DNA from: Micromonospora costi
GTDB taxonomy: Bacteria; Actinomycetota; Actinomycetes; Mycobacteriales; Micromonosporaceae
DNA length: 64,000 bases
Direction of reading: 5' to 3'
Assembly (NCBI RefSeq): GCF_003626655.1
Contig: NZ_RBAN01000001.1
Span: forward strand, 1,426,001 to 1,490,000
Part shown: one piece after another, positions 9,121 to 16,123 of the stretch
How positions within the stretch are numbered: position 1 is the first letter of the stretch
Layout of the letters: every line of letters begins with the position of its first letter
Made by a program: the position numbers and the translations under genes
The notes under the pieces: model-generated
What the model was told of the DNA's origin: nothing
Databases searched by the model: none
What the model saw: the letters and a program-made list of their open reading frames with translations, nothing else

Positions 9121-9354
9121 TCAGCCGACCGGAAGGCGCTGGGCCTCGGCCCTGGTGATCTGGTACTGCGCCCCGCAGTATGTGCACTGCTGCACGTAGC
9201 GGGTGCGGACCGGGATCAGCGGGATGAAGAACAGGGTGAATCTCGTGGACCGACGGCTGATCACCTGTGCGGCCCGGTTGCCGCAGTTGCGGCAGACCAG
9301 GTGCGCCACCCCGGTGCGGTCGACCCTGGTGCGGAGCCCGAAGATGAGGAACAT
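9121..9354 (-). CDS. Small zinc-ribbon protein
   Basis: 77 residues beginning MFLIFGLRT. Two CxxC pairs (CRNCG and CTYCG) about 33 residues apart form a zinc ribbon around a hydrophobic segment (TLFFIPLIPV). This matches a family of small actinobacterial zinc-ribbon proteins of unknown role. The internal ATG was chosen over an upstream GTG at 9393 because family members begin with the MFLIFG-like stretch; neither start has a good ribosome site. Confidence 0.75.
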   Translation of the reverse strand: MFLIFGLRTRVDRTGVAHLVCRNCGNRAAQVISRRSTRFTLFFIPLIPVRTRYVQQCTYCGAQYQITRAEAQRLPVG

Positions 9355-9471
9355 CGCCCGGCAGTACCCCGCGCGCGCCTGTTCGTCACCCACGGGATCG
9401 GCGCGCGGGGTCGGGCTGACCCCGACCTGCCGGCCGAGGCCGGCGCACGGCGGGTGACCGTCGAGGCACGA

Positions 9472-9508
9472 CCGAACGCCCGACCCGTCGTGCGGGTCGG
9501 GCGTTCGG
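9472..9508 (-). terminator. Strong hairpin terminator after the CHRD gene
   Basis: A 15-bp perfect stem, extended to 16 by an inner G-C pair, with a 5-base loop. Left arm CGAACGCCCGACCC, about 20 bases after the stop of the CHRD gene. Confidence 0.85.
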
Positions 9509-9529
9509 CCGTCGGTGTGCGCGCGGGGA

Positions 9530-10363
9530 TCACTCCTCGCCGTTCACCCACCCGTCCCAGTGGTCGTCACCCTTGTCGGACTTCCGGTCCTTGTCCGAGT
9601 GCTCGCCCTTGTCGGAGCCCCGGTCCTCGCCCTCGTCGGAGTTCCAGCCCTCGCTGTCGCTCGCGTCCCAGTTCCGGTCCTTGTCCTTGCCGTCGCGGTC
9701 CTTGTCGTCGCGGTCCTTGTCGACCTTGACCTGGCCGCGGATCTCACCGTCCGGGTACTTCTTGGTGTGCACGTTGACGTACGTGACACCGGCCTCGATC
9801 GCGTCGACCACCTCGTCGAACTCGCCGGGCTCGATGCCCTGGTCGGCAGGGCCGACGATGTCGTCCGGCTTGATGGTTCCCGTGACGGTGCCCTCCTCCT
9901 TGGGGCACTCGGGGACGTCCTTCGAGGGGCCGCCCTTGCCGTCCTTGATGTTCGAGCAGAGGAAGGCGATGATCCCGCCGCTCTGGTGCCGCCCACCGAA
10001 GTGGATGTGCGCCTGCTGGACGTCCTTCAGGTCCTCGTAGCTCAGCCGGTACCGGATCTCCTTGTTGCGCTCGTCGATCTGCGCCTCGAACCGGCCGCTG
10101 CCCGGCGTGGAGATCGTCTTCGGGTCCTCCTGGTAGCCGCTGAGGGTGGCTCGCGCCGTCTCCTTGCGCTCCTTCCTGTCCCACGAGTCCCGCCAGTCGC
10201 CGGAACCGCCGGATTCGCTCCACTCATCCGAGCGCTGGTCGTGCGACCGCTTGTCGCCCGAGTCGTCGCGGCCGTCGCCCATCGCGGCGGTGCCGACGGC
10301 GCCCACCGCCACCACGGCGCCCGCCGCGATCGTCACTGCCCAGAGTCGAGTACGTCCCATCAT
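9530..10363 (-). CDS. Secreted CHRD-domain protein with highly charged Asp/Lys tail
   Basis: 277 residues. An N-terminal signal or anchor segment (MMGRTRLWAVTIAAGAV) is followed by a charged linker. A CHRD domain (~residues 60-200) is recognised by 'ATLSGYQEDPKTISTPGSG', 'AHIHFG' and the closing 'YPDGEIRGQV'. CHRD domains occur in chordin and in many bacterial secreted proteins; their bacterial role is unclear. The last ~65 residues are low-complexity Asp/Lys/Arg/Ser-rich sequence, perhaps for cation or surface binding. The ATG at 10363 has AAGGGAG eight bases upstream; the open frame continues to 10528 but lacks coding character there. Confidence 0.85.
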   Translation of the reverse strand: MMGRTRLWAVTIAAGAVVAVGAVGTAAMGDGRDDSGDKRSHDQRSDEWSESGGSGDWRDSWDRKERKETARATLSGYQEDPKTISTPGSGRFEAQIDERNKEIRYRLSYEDLKDVQQAHIHFGGRHQSGGIIAFLCSNIKDGKGGPSKDVPECPKEEGTVTGTIKPDDIVGPADQGIEPGEFDEVVDAIEAGVTYVNVHTKKYPDGEIRGQVKVDKDRDDKDRDGKDKDRNWDASDSEGWNSDEGEDRGSDKGEHSDKDRKSDKGDDHWDGWVNGEE

Positions 10364-10667
10364 CGGTGCTGCTCCCTTCTCAGACGGAGCCCGAGCCGTA
10401 CCAACGGCCGGCAGAGCCGGCGCTGAACCCGGGCACGCAGGCGCGCCGCGCGCCGGAGCGATCTCCTGCCGGGGACCTTCGGTACGCGGTTCGATTAGCG
10501 CCCTATGGTGAAATTGTCCCATGTTCATCTGATACGTGAGCCGTCTTCCCTGATCCGGCCGTCAGGATCTGGCCGCACCGCCCTGCGCCCTCTGGGGCGA
10601 TGCGGGTCGGCTGGCCCAGCTCGGCCGCGATCGGCCCGGTTTCGGCGATCTCGGGAGGCGCAGCCGA

Positions 10668-10745
10668 TGATCGATTCGGGATCCTGGAAGTCGCGGCATC
10701 AATCGCCCCCGGACACCGCGACATGCACGCAACCCGTGTCGATCA
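10668..10745. repeat. 78-bp dispersed repeat, copy A
   Basis: Begins TGATCGATTC and ends GTCGATCA, so its ends form a short inverted repeat. It contains GGAAGTCGCGG and GGACACCGCGACAT. It is 67/78 identical to the inverted copy at 33059-33136 and related to the longer copy at 48095-48232. It lies in the 471-bp gap between the CHRD and SRPBCC genes, which otherwise holds the CHRD promoter region and a terminator. Confidence 0.85.
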
Positions 10746-10774
10746 AGCCTCGGGATCCGGCCGGACGCAGACAG

Positions 10775-10814
10775 CGAGGCGCCCGACCACTGGGAGCAGC
10801 GGTCGGGCGCCTCG
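10775..10814 (-). terminator. Hairpin terminator after the SRPBCC gene
   Basis: Perfect 14-bp stem (CGAGGCGCCCGACC with its complement at 10801-10814) and a 12-base loop, 20 bases after the stop of the minus-strand gene. Confidence 0.8.
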
Positions 10815-10834
10815 TGCAGAGGATCCCGGGCCGG

Positions 10835-11719
10835 TCAGCCGGCCGTGGTGGCCGCCTCGGGCTGCTCGGCACCGGGCATGTCCACGCCGAGCCAGATGGG
10901 CTGCCAGTCCTTCATCTCGTGGTAGCGGCGCAGCTCCGCCAGACCGGCCACCGAACCGGCCCACGCGGCGTACGGGGGGTTGGCCTCGTCGAAGCCGCTC
11001 TGCACGAAGGTGAGCTTGGTCTTCCCGTTGGACTCGGCCAGCTCCCACGTGGTCACGCCGGTCGGGCCCCAGTCGACCGACACCTTCCGGCCCGGGTCCA
11101 GGTCGACGACCTTCGCGGCGTAGCCGGCGTCGAAGCCGCCCATGGCGTAGCGGCCACCCACCCAGGGCTCGATGCCGATCGGGAAACCGAACCAGGCGCT
11201 GGCCTGCTCGGAGTCGGTCAGCGACTCGTACACCTTCGCCGCGGGCGCGTCGATGAGCATCTCGCCGCGGAGGTCGGCGGACGTGAAGTCGACCTTGGGC
11301 AGGAGCTCGCGGCCCTCCAGGTGCGCGGCCAGGTTGGCGATCGACAGGCTCCAGAACGTCTGGAGGACGCCGCGGATGCCGCCGGTGCCGGAGACCGCCT
11401 CCTCGAAGCTGAAGTGGCTCTGGCTGAGCGTGAGGACCGTGCTCTCGGGGCTCTCGGCCCGCAGCTGGAACTCGGTGGTGGTCTCCACTCCGTCGAGGAC
11501 CCACGCGAAGCGCAGCGTGTCGTCGTCGACGTGCAGCGGACGCTGGTGCGGCACGTCCCCGTCGGGCGTGTGACGGCCCCAGAACTCGTACCGCCCGGGC
11601 AGCTCGACCTCGGCGTGCTCGGCCAGCCAGACGCGCAGCTCGGCCGCGTCGGTGAGGGCCCGGCGGACGGCGTCGACCGGCGCGGCGAGGCGGGCGTGCA
11701 GCTTCATGGGTTCACTCAC
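10835..11719 (-). CDS. Two-domain SRPBCC (AHSA1-like) protein
   Basis: 294 residues formed by two tandem START-like/AHSA1 domains. Domain 1 starts 'MKLHARLAAPVDAVRRALTDAAELRVWL', domain 2 'RGEMLIDAPAAKVYESLTD' with 'WFGFPIGIEPWVGGRY'. These domains form hydrophobic ligand pockets; AHSA1-like bacterial proteins are often coded with an ArsR regulator, as here. The GTG start at 11719 overlaps the regulator's stop by eight bases and has AAGGGGA upstream. Expression is therefore expected to follow the regulator's promoter and operator. Function unknown. Confidence 0.85.
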   Translation of the reverse strand: MSEPMKLHARLAAPVDAVRRALTDAAELRVWLAEHAEVELPGRYEFWGRHTPDGDVPHQRPLHVDDDTLRFAWVLDGVETTTEFQLRAESPESTVLTLSQSHFSFEEAVSGTGGIRGVLQTFWSLSIANLAAHLEGRELLPKVDFTSADLRGEMLIDAPAAKVYESLTDSEQASAWFGFPIGIEPWVGGRYAMGGFDAGYAAKVVDLDPGRKVSVDWGPTGVTTWELAESNGKTKLTFVQSGFDEANPPYAAWAGSVAGLAELRRYHEMKDWQPIWLGVDMPGAEQPEAATTAG

Positions 11720-12269
11720 GGTCTTTCCCCTTCGGGTAGCAGGCCACGGCGAGCTTGAAGGCGTCTCCCTCGGCGCCGCCGTAGCGGGTGAACAGGTCCT
11801 GCAGAGCGGTCTGCAGGTCGTGCAGGAACTGCTGGCGTTGCTCCGCCGGCACCCGGATCTCGCCGGACACCCCGATCGAGGGCAGCTCCGGCTGTGCGCG
11901 GTCGAGCGCGGCGATGTCGGCCTGGACCTCCTCCATGAGGTCGAGCAGGTAGCCCAGGCTGAGCTCGTCGCGGGCCCGACGCAGCCCGATCCGACCAACC
12001 AGGCCGGGGGACAGCCAGTAGGACCGGGCGGCGGCCTGGTAGATGCCCTCGGTGATGCCACGGACCTTGCGCTCGGCGACCAGGTCGACGAGGCCGGCCG
12101 CGACCAACTGCTTGACGTGGTAGTAGACGCGCTGCGGCGTCTGCTCCAGCCGGGCCGCCACCTCGCTGCAGGTGCGTGGCTCGGCGAGCTGCCGCAACAC
12201 CTCCACGCGCTGCGGCTTGAGCAGGGCCTCGGCCTGCTCGATCTGCTCCAGGTACAGGACGTCTCTCAT
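11712..12269 (-). CDS. ArsR-like winged-helix transcriptional regulator
   Basis: 185 residues. The N-terminal ~90 residues form a winged helix ('LLKPQRVEVLRQLAEPRTCSEVAARL...QRVYYHVKQLVAAGLV'), the layout of ArsR/HTH_20 regulators; the C-terminal half is helical and may sense a ligand. It is first in an operon with the SRPBCC gene. There is no Shine-Dalgarno sequence before the ATG at 12269. A perfect palindrome sits 13 bases upstream, so a leaderless or nearly leaderless transcript repressed by its own product is likely. Confidence 0.85.
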   Translation of the reverse strand: MRDVLYLEQIEQAEALLKPQRVEVLRQLAEPRTCSEVAARLEQTPQRVYYHVKQLVAAGLVDLVAERKVRGITEGIYQAAARSYWLSPGLVGRIGLRRARDELSLGYLLDLMEEVQADIAALDRAQPELPSIGVSGEIRVPAEQRQQFLHDLQTALQDLFTRYGGAEGDAFKLAVACYPKGKDRE

Positions 12270-12281
12270 GGCAAAAATCAG

Positions 12282-12295
12282 TTTGTACGTACAAA
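12282..12295. promoter_or_regulatory. Palindromic operator candidate, TTTGTACGTACAAA
   Basis: A perfect 14-bp palindrome in AT-richer DNA, ending 12 bases before the start codon of the ArsR-like gene. It is where a regulator would block its own promoter. Self-regulation is inferred from position and symmetry. Confidence 0.65.
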
Positions 12296-12315
12296 ACTTC
12301 TTTGTCAATGGGTTC

Positions 12316-12350
12316 GACGAAAGGCCGCGCGGACGGCGCGGCCTTTCGTC
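12316..12350 (-). terminator. Second of two tandem terminators after tmsAB
   Basis: Perfect 15-bp stem with a 5-base loop; arms GACGAAAGGCCGCGC and complement. Closely similar to the neighbouring hairpin at 12364-12396. Confidence 0.8.
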
Positions 12351-12363
12351 AGCGGGTCGGACG

Positions 12364-12396
12364 ACGAACGGCCGCGCGGATCGCGCGGCCGTTCGT
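12364..12396 (-). terminator. First of two tandem terminators after tmsAB
   Basis: Perfect 15-bp stem (ACGAACGGCCGCGCG and complement) with a 3-base loop, 15 bases after the tmsB stop. Read from the minus strand, a short G-poor tract follows. Confidence 0.8.
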
Positions 12397-12410
12397 GGGA
12401 TCGGTGCGGG

Positions 12411-13754
12411 TCAGGCCAGCCAGTCCGGACGCAGCGGGTAGCCGTTGCTGCCGTCCGGGTTGTTGCGCGTGGCCAACACCTGGTGCAGCTGGATGTCGTT
12501 GCGTTCGAACGCCAGCCGCGACCCGGCCATGTAGAGGCCCCACACCCGGGCCGTGCCCACGCCCACCTCGGAGACGCAGAAGTCCCAGTTCTCCACCAGG
12601 TTGCGGCACCAACCCGCCAGCGTCAGCGCGTAGTGCTGGCGGAGGTTCTCCTCGTGGTGCACCTCGAACCCGGCGTCGTGCACCTCGCTGATGAGCCGGC
12701 CCGGCCCGGCCAGCTCGCCGTCGGGGAAGACGTACCGGTCGATGAACGCGCCGGAGCGGTGCGGCGCCCGGTTGTCCGCCCGGGTGATGCAGTGGTTGAG
12801 CAGCCGGCCGCCCGGGCGCAGCCGCTCCCGCAGCGCCCCGAAGTAGGCCGGGTAGTTGCGCACCCCGATGTGCTCGGTCAGCCCGATCGACGAGATCGCG
12901 TCGAACTGCTCGCGCGGCGCGTCCCGGTAGTCCATGTGCCGCACCTCGGCGAGCTCGCTCAGCCCTTCCCGCTCGATCGCCGCCTGCGCCCACTCGGCCT
13001 GCGCCTTCGACAGGGTCACACCGAGCGCCTTCACGCCGTACTCCCGGGCCGCGTGCCGGACCATGCCGCCCCAGCCGCACCCCACGTCGAGCAGCCGCAT
13101 CCCGGGCTTGAGCGCCAACTTGCCGGCCACCAGGTCGTACTTCGACGCCTGGGCCTGCTCGAGCGTGTCATCCGGCGAGCGGAACACCGCACAGGTGTAC
13201 GTCATCGACGGGCCGAGCACCTTCTCGTAGAAGGCGTTCGAGACGTCGTAGTGGTGCGAGATCGCGGAGCTGTCCCGGGAACGGGAGTGCCGCAGCCCGC
13301 CCATCACACGCTTCCAGCGCGGTTGGGACTCCTGCGGCGGCGCCGGCGGCGGCCGCAGCCGCTCCCAGCCCAGCCCGCGCACCAGGGCCAGCGCCTCGCC
13401 CAGCGACGGCAGGCGCAGCTTCAGGTCGTCCTTGAGCACGCGGAACGCCTCGTACGGGTCGCCCGGGTGCACGCCCTCCAACGCCAGGTCGCCGCTCACG
13501 TAGGCGCGGGCCATGCCCAGGTCGCCCGGAGCGGTGAGCAGGTAGGACAGTCCCCGCTCGGAACGGACGGACAGGGTGATCCCCGCGTCGGCCGGGCCGA
13601 CGGCGCTGCCGTCGTAGGCGGTGATCCGCACCGGCGGCTCACCGGTGGTCACCGCGCGGACCACGTCCGCCACGGTCGTACGCGGGTGCCGGCCCCCCGC
13701 CGGCGGTGTGCCGGGGACGCTCGACGCCCCCTGGTCTCGGTCGGTCAGGCTCAT
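12411..13754 (-). CDS. tmsB: SAM-dependent fatty-acyl methyltransferase for 10-methyl fatty acids
   Basis: 447 residues of the cyclopropane-fatty-acid synthase family, with the SAM-binding motif LDVGCGWGG and the family blocks 'SHHYDVSNAFYEKVLG' and 'GLTEHIGVRNYPAY'. In actinobacteria a member paired with an FAD-binding oxidoreductase adds a methylene group to oleoyl phospholipid, which the partner reduces to 10-methylstearate. The partner gene directly upstream here overlaps it by ATGA, which supports that reading over plain cyclopropane synthase. It acts on membrane phospholipids at the cytoplasmic face. Confidence 0.85.
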   Translation of the reverse strand: MSLTDRDQGASSVPGTPPAGGRHPRTTVADVVRAVTTGEPPVRITAYDGSAVGPADAGITLSVRSERGLSYLLTAPGDLGMARAYVSGDLALEGVHPGDPYEAFRVLKDDLKLRLPSLGEALALVRGLGWERLRPPPAPPQESQPRWKRVMGGLRHSRSRDSSAISHHYDVSNAFYEKVLGPSMTYTCAVFRSPDDTLEQAQASKYDLVAGKLALKPGMRLLDVGCGWGGMVRHAAREYGVKALGVTLSKAQAEWAQAAIEREGLSELAEVRHMDYRDAPREQFDAISSIGLTEHIGVRNYPAYFGALRERLRPGGRLLNHCITRADNRAPHRSGAFIDRYVFPDGELAGPGRLISEVHDAGFEVHHEENLRQHYALTLAGWCRNLVENWDFCVSEVGVGTARVWGLYMAGSRLAFERNDIQLHQVLATRNNPDGSNGYPLRPDWLA

Positions 13755-15151
13755 GCTCGTGCTACCGCCTTCTCGTACAGTCCGGTGAGCCGGTGCTCCG
13801 GGTCGTAGCGGTCCCGTACGACGCGCCACGTCGGCCCGCCGTACAGGCGCTCGAAAGAGTCCCGGTCGTAGTACGCGTCGGAGTAGAGCGACTTGTGCCC
13901 GCCCATCTCCGACACCACGCGTTCGATCAACCGGTTGACGTCACCGTCGGCGGCGCCCTCGGCGATCGGCACGCTCCCCCAAAAACCGATGTTGACGTAG
14001 TCCTGCCCCGGCCGCAGCGGATACAGCGGCCAGGACCGGGCAGAGCCGGGACCCGCCGGCTCGCGCAGTCGCAACGGACAGAGCCAGACCGGGGTCATCC
14101 CGACGTTGCCCGCGAACCAGCGCAGGAAGTCGGCCGTCCGCTCCAGTGGGATCTCCACGTCCTGCACCACCCGTTCCCGGGCGGGCCGGCCGCGCAGCCG
14201 CTCGATCCGGGCGGCGACGCCGTGCCGGTGCTCCAGCCGGACCAGCCGGTGGTAGACGTCGCTGCGCCGCAGGTGCGCCGGCCAGAGCCGGCGCACCACG
14301 GGGTGCTGCACCCCGAACGCCGACGAACACCAGAACCAGTCGGTGTCCCAGCGCCAGAGATAGTCGTACGTGGTGAGGGTGTCGCGGGTACGCCGGCGCA
14401 GGGACCGGTAGTAGATGTCCTGCCCGGTGTAGTCGCTGGGCCGCTCGCCGTCGTCGGTGAACGTGCCCAGCACCAGGTACGCCTCACCGGGGCTGAACAT
14501 CACCCCGTCCATCGCGTCGACGTCGACGCCCGCCCAGGACCTGGTGGCGGTCACCTCCGCGACCGCCTCGGTGAGCGCCTCCAGCCCGGTGAACCGCACG
14601 TTGCGCGTCGCCACGTACCGCCGGATCGGCTGCAACTCGATACGCAGCCGCGTCGCGTAGCCGAGGCTGCCCATCGAGTTCGGGAAGGCCGCGTAGAGGT
14701 CGGCGTGCTCGCCGTCGGGCCGGGCGGTGACGATCTCGCCGGAGCCGGTGAGCACGTCCATCTCGGTCACCGACTCGTGCGGCAGCCCGTTGCGGAACGA
14801 CGTCGACTCGATGCCCAGCCCGGTGACCGCGCCGCCCAGCGTGATGGTGCGCAGCTGCGGCACCACCAGCGGCATCAGCCCGTGCGGCAGGGTCGCGTCG
14901 ACCAGGTCCTCATAGGTGCACATCCCCTGCACGTCGGCGGTCCGCGCCTCCGGGTCCACACCGATGACGCCGTTCAGGCCGCTGACGTCGAGACCCGGGC
15001 TGTGCACGGCGGTGCGGGGCCGGAACAGGTTGGAGGTGCGCTTCGCGAGCCGGACCGGCTCGCCCGGGGGAACCGCCGCGTACGAGCGTCGCAGCTGCTC
15101 CACCGCACTGTCGTGATCGACCGATTGATGATCCACACGGACGGCGCGCAT
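13751..15151 (-). CDS. tmsA: FAD-binding oxidoreductase, methylene-acyl reductase partner of TmsB
   Basis: 466 residues of the FAD_binding_4 fold: 'GVIGVDPEARTADVQGMCTYEDLV' and 'PQLRTITLGGAVTGLGIES' bind FAD. Homologues (TmsA/BfaA) reduce the 10-methylene intermediate to a 10-methyl branch. 10-Methyl C17/C18 acids are a chemotaxonomic feature of Micromonospora, which fits. It is first in a two-gene operon and its stop overlaps the tmsB start. ATG at 15151 is preceded by AGTGATCAC, with no clear ribosome site. An in-frame upstream ATG at 15196 seems less likely. Confidence 0.85.
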   Translation of the reverse strand: MRAVRVDHQSVDHDSAVEQLRRSYAAVPPGEPVRLAKRTSNLFRPRTAVHSPGLDVSGLNGVIGVDPEARTADVQGMCTYEDLVDATLPHGLMPLVVPQLRTITLGGAVTGLGIESTSFRNGLPHESVTEMDVLTGSGEIVTARPDGEHADLYAAFPNSMGSLGYATRLRIELQPIRRYVATRNVRFTGLEALTEAVAEVTATRSWAGVDVDAMDGVMFSPGEAYLVLGTFTDDGERPSDYTGQDIYYRSLRRRTRDTLTTYDYLWRWDTDWFWCSSAFGVQHPVVRRLWPAHLRRSDVYHRLVRLEHRHGVAARIERLRGRPARERVVQDVEIPLERTADFLRWFAGNVGMTPVWLCPLRLREPAGPGSARSWPLYPLRPGQDYVNIGFWGSVPIAEGAADGDVNRLIERVVSEMGGHKSLYSDAYYDRDSFERLYGGPTWRVVRDRYDPEHRLTGLYEKAVARA

Positions 15152-15247
15152 GTGATCACTGTACGCCGCTCGTTGCCTGCGGCACCCGTTGTCCACGTTG
15201 GCCTTTTCACACTTCCGGCCTGCTCATGACGGGTTACGGTGCACGAC

Positions 15248-15718
15248 ATGCCATCGCCCGCACTCGCCGCCCTGGACGCCGCCGGACTCGCCTACCGGGT
15301 GATCCGTCACGGGCCGGTGACCAGCCTCGGCGAGGCCGCGGCGGTGCGCGGCGTCGAGGTGCCCGACGTGGTGAAGACGATCGTGGTGCGACGGGGCCCG
15401 GACGACCACCTCTTCGTCCTGACCCCGGGCGGCCGGGTCATCGCCTGGCCGAAGCTGCGCGCCCTGCTCGGCGTCAACCGGCTCTCCATGCCGGACGCCG
15501 CCACCGCGAAGGCCGTCACGGGTTACGAGCGCGGCACCATCACGCCGTTCGGGGCGACCACCGCCTGGCCGGTCATCGCCGACGAGCGCGTACGCGGCCG
15601 AACCATCACGCTCGGCGCGGGCGAGCACGGGGTGGCCGTGGCCGTGGAGGCCGACGCGGCGTTGGCCGCGCTCGGGGCCACGGTGGCCGACGTGACCGAG
15701 CCGGAACCGACGCGCTGA
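15248..15718 (+). CDS. YbaK/ProXp-type aminoacyl-tRNA deacylase
   Basis: 156 residues matching the YbaK/EbsC fold that removes wrongly attached amino acids from tRNA, usually Cys, Ala or Ser from tRNA-Pro and similar. Recognisable blocks are 'VPDVVKTIVVRRG' (with the substrate-pocket Lys), 'VLTPGGRVIAWPKLRALL' and 'GYERGTITPFGA'. A free-standing trans-editing enzyme is likely; its tRNA substrate is not evident. The ATG at 15248 was taken; a GTG lies nine bases earlier. No strong ribosome site is present, so a leaderless transcript is possible. Confidence 0.85.
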   Translation: MPSPALAALDAAGLAYRVIRHGPVTSLGEAAAVRGVEVPDVVKTIVVRRGPDDHLFVLTPGGRVIAWPKLRALLGVNRLSMPDAATAKAVTGYERGTITPFGATTAWPVIADERVRGRTITLGAGEHGVAVAVEADAALAALGATVADVTEPEPTR

Positions 15719-15813
15719 CCCGTACGCGGGCGTTCGTGATCCAGCGCACGCGGCGGACCGCCCGACCCGGTCGTCGGTGGTCGCGGCCGGCCGCGCGGCA
15801 TAGCGTGGGACGC

Positions 15814-16098
15814 ATGCCGAAGGCCCTCTGGAACGACCTGATCCTCGCCGAGAGCGACGACACCGTCCTGGTCGAGGGGAACCACTACTTCCCCCGGTCC
15901 ACCCTCCGCGACGATCTGATCCGCGAGTCCGACACCCACACGGTCTGCCCCTGGAAGGGCACGGCCTCGTACTACAGCCTGGAGCACGAGGGCCGGACCA
16001 GCGCCGACGCCGTCTGGTACTACCCGGACCCGAAGCCCGAGGCGGAGATGGTCCGCGACCGGGTCGCCTTCTGGAAGGACGTCCGGGTCGTCGACTGA
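15814..16098 (+). CDS. DUF427 family protein
   Basis: 94 residues, a single DUF427 domain with the family pattern 'YFPRSTLRDDLI', 'HTVCPWKGTASYYSL' and 'VWYYPDPKPEA'. The fold is small and beta-rich and the role is unknown. It stands alone 95 bases after the deacylase gene, with GTGGGA before the ATG. Confidence 0.9.
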   Translation: MPKALWNDLILAESDDTVLVEGNHYFPRSTLRDDLIRESDTHTVCPWKGTASYYSLEHEGRTSADAVWYYPDPKPEAEMVRDRVAFWKDVRVVD

Positions 16099-16123
16099 CC
16101 CCGGTGACCAGCCGCCGTCCCGG

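Noticed and set aside
8884..9729. Plus-strand 281-codon frame across the zinc-ribbon region
   Set aside because: It crosses the strong terminator and two minus-strand genes with good motifs, and has no recognisable domain.
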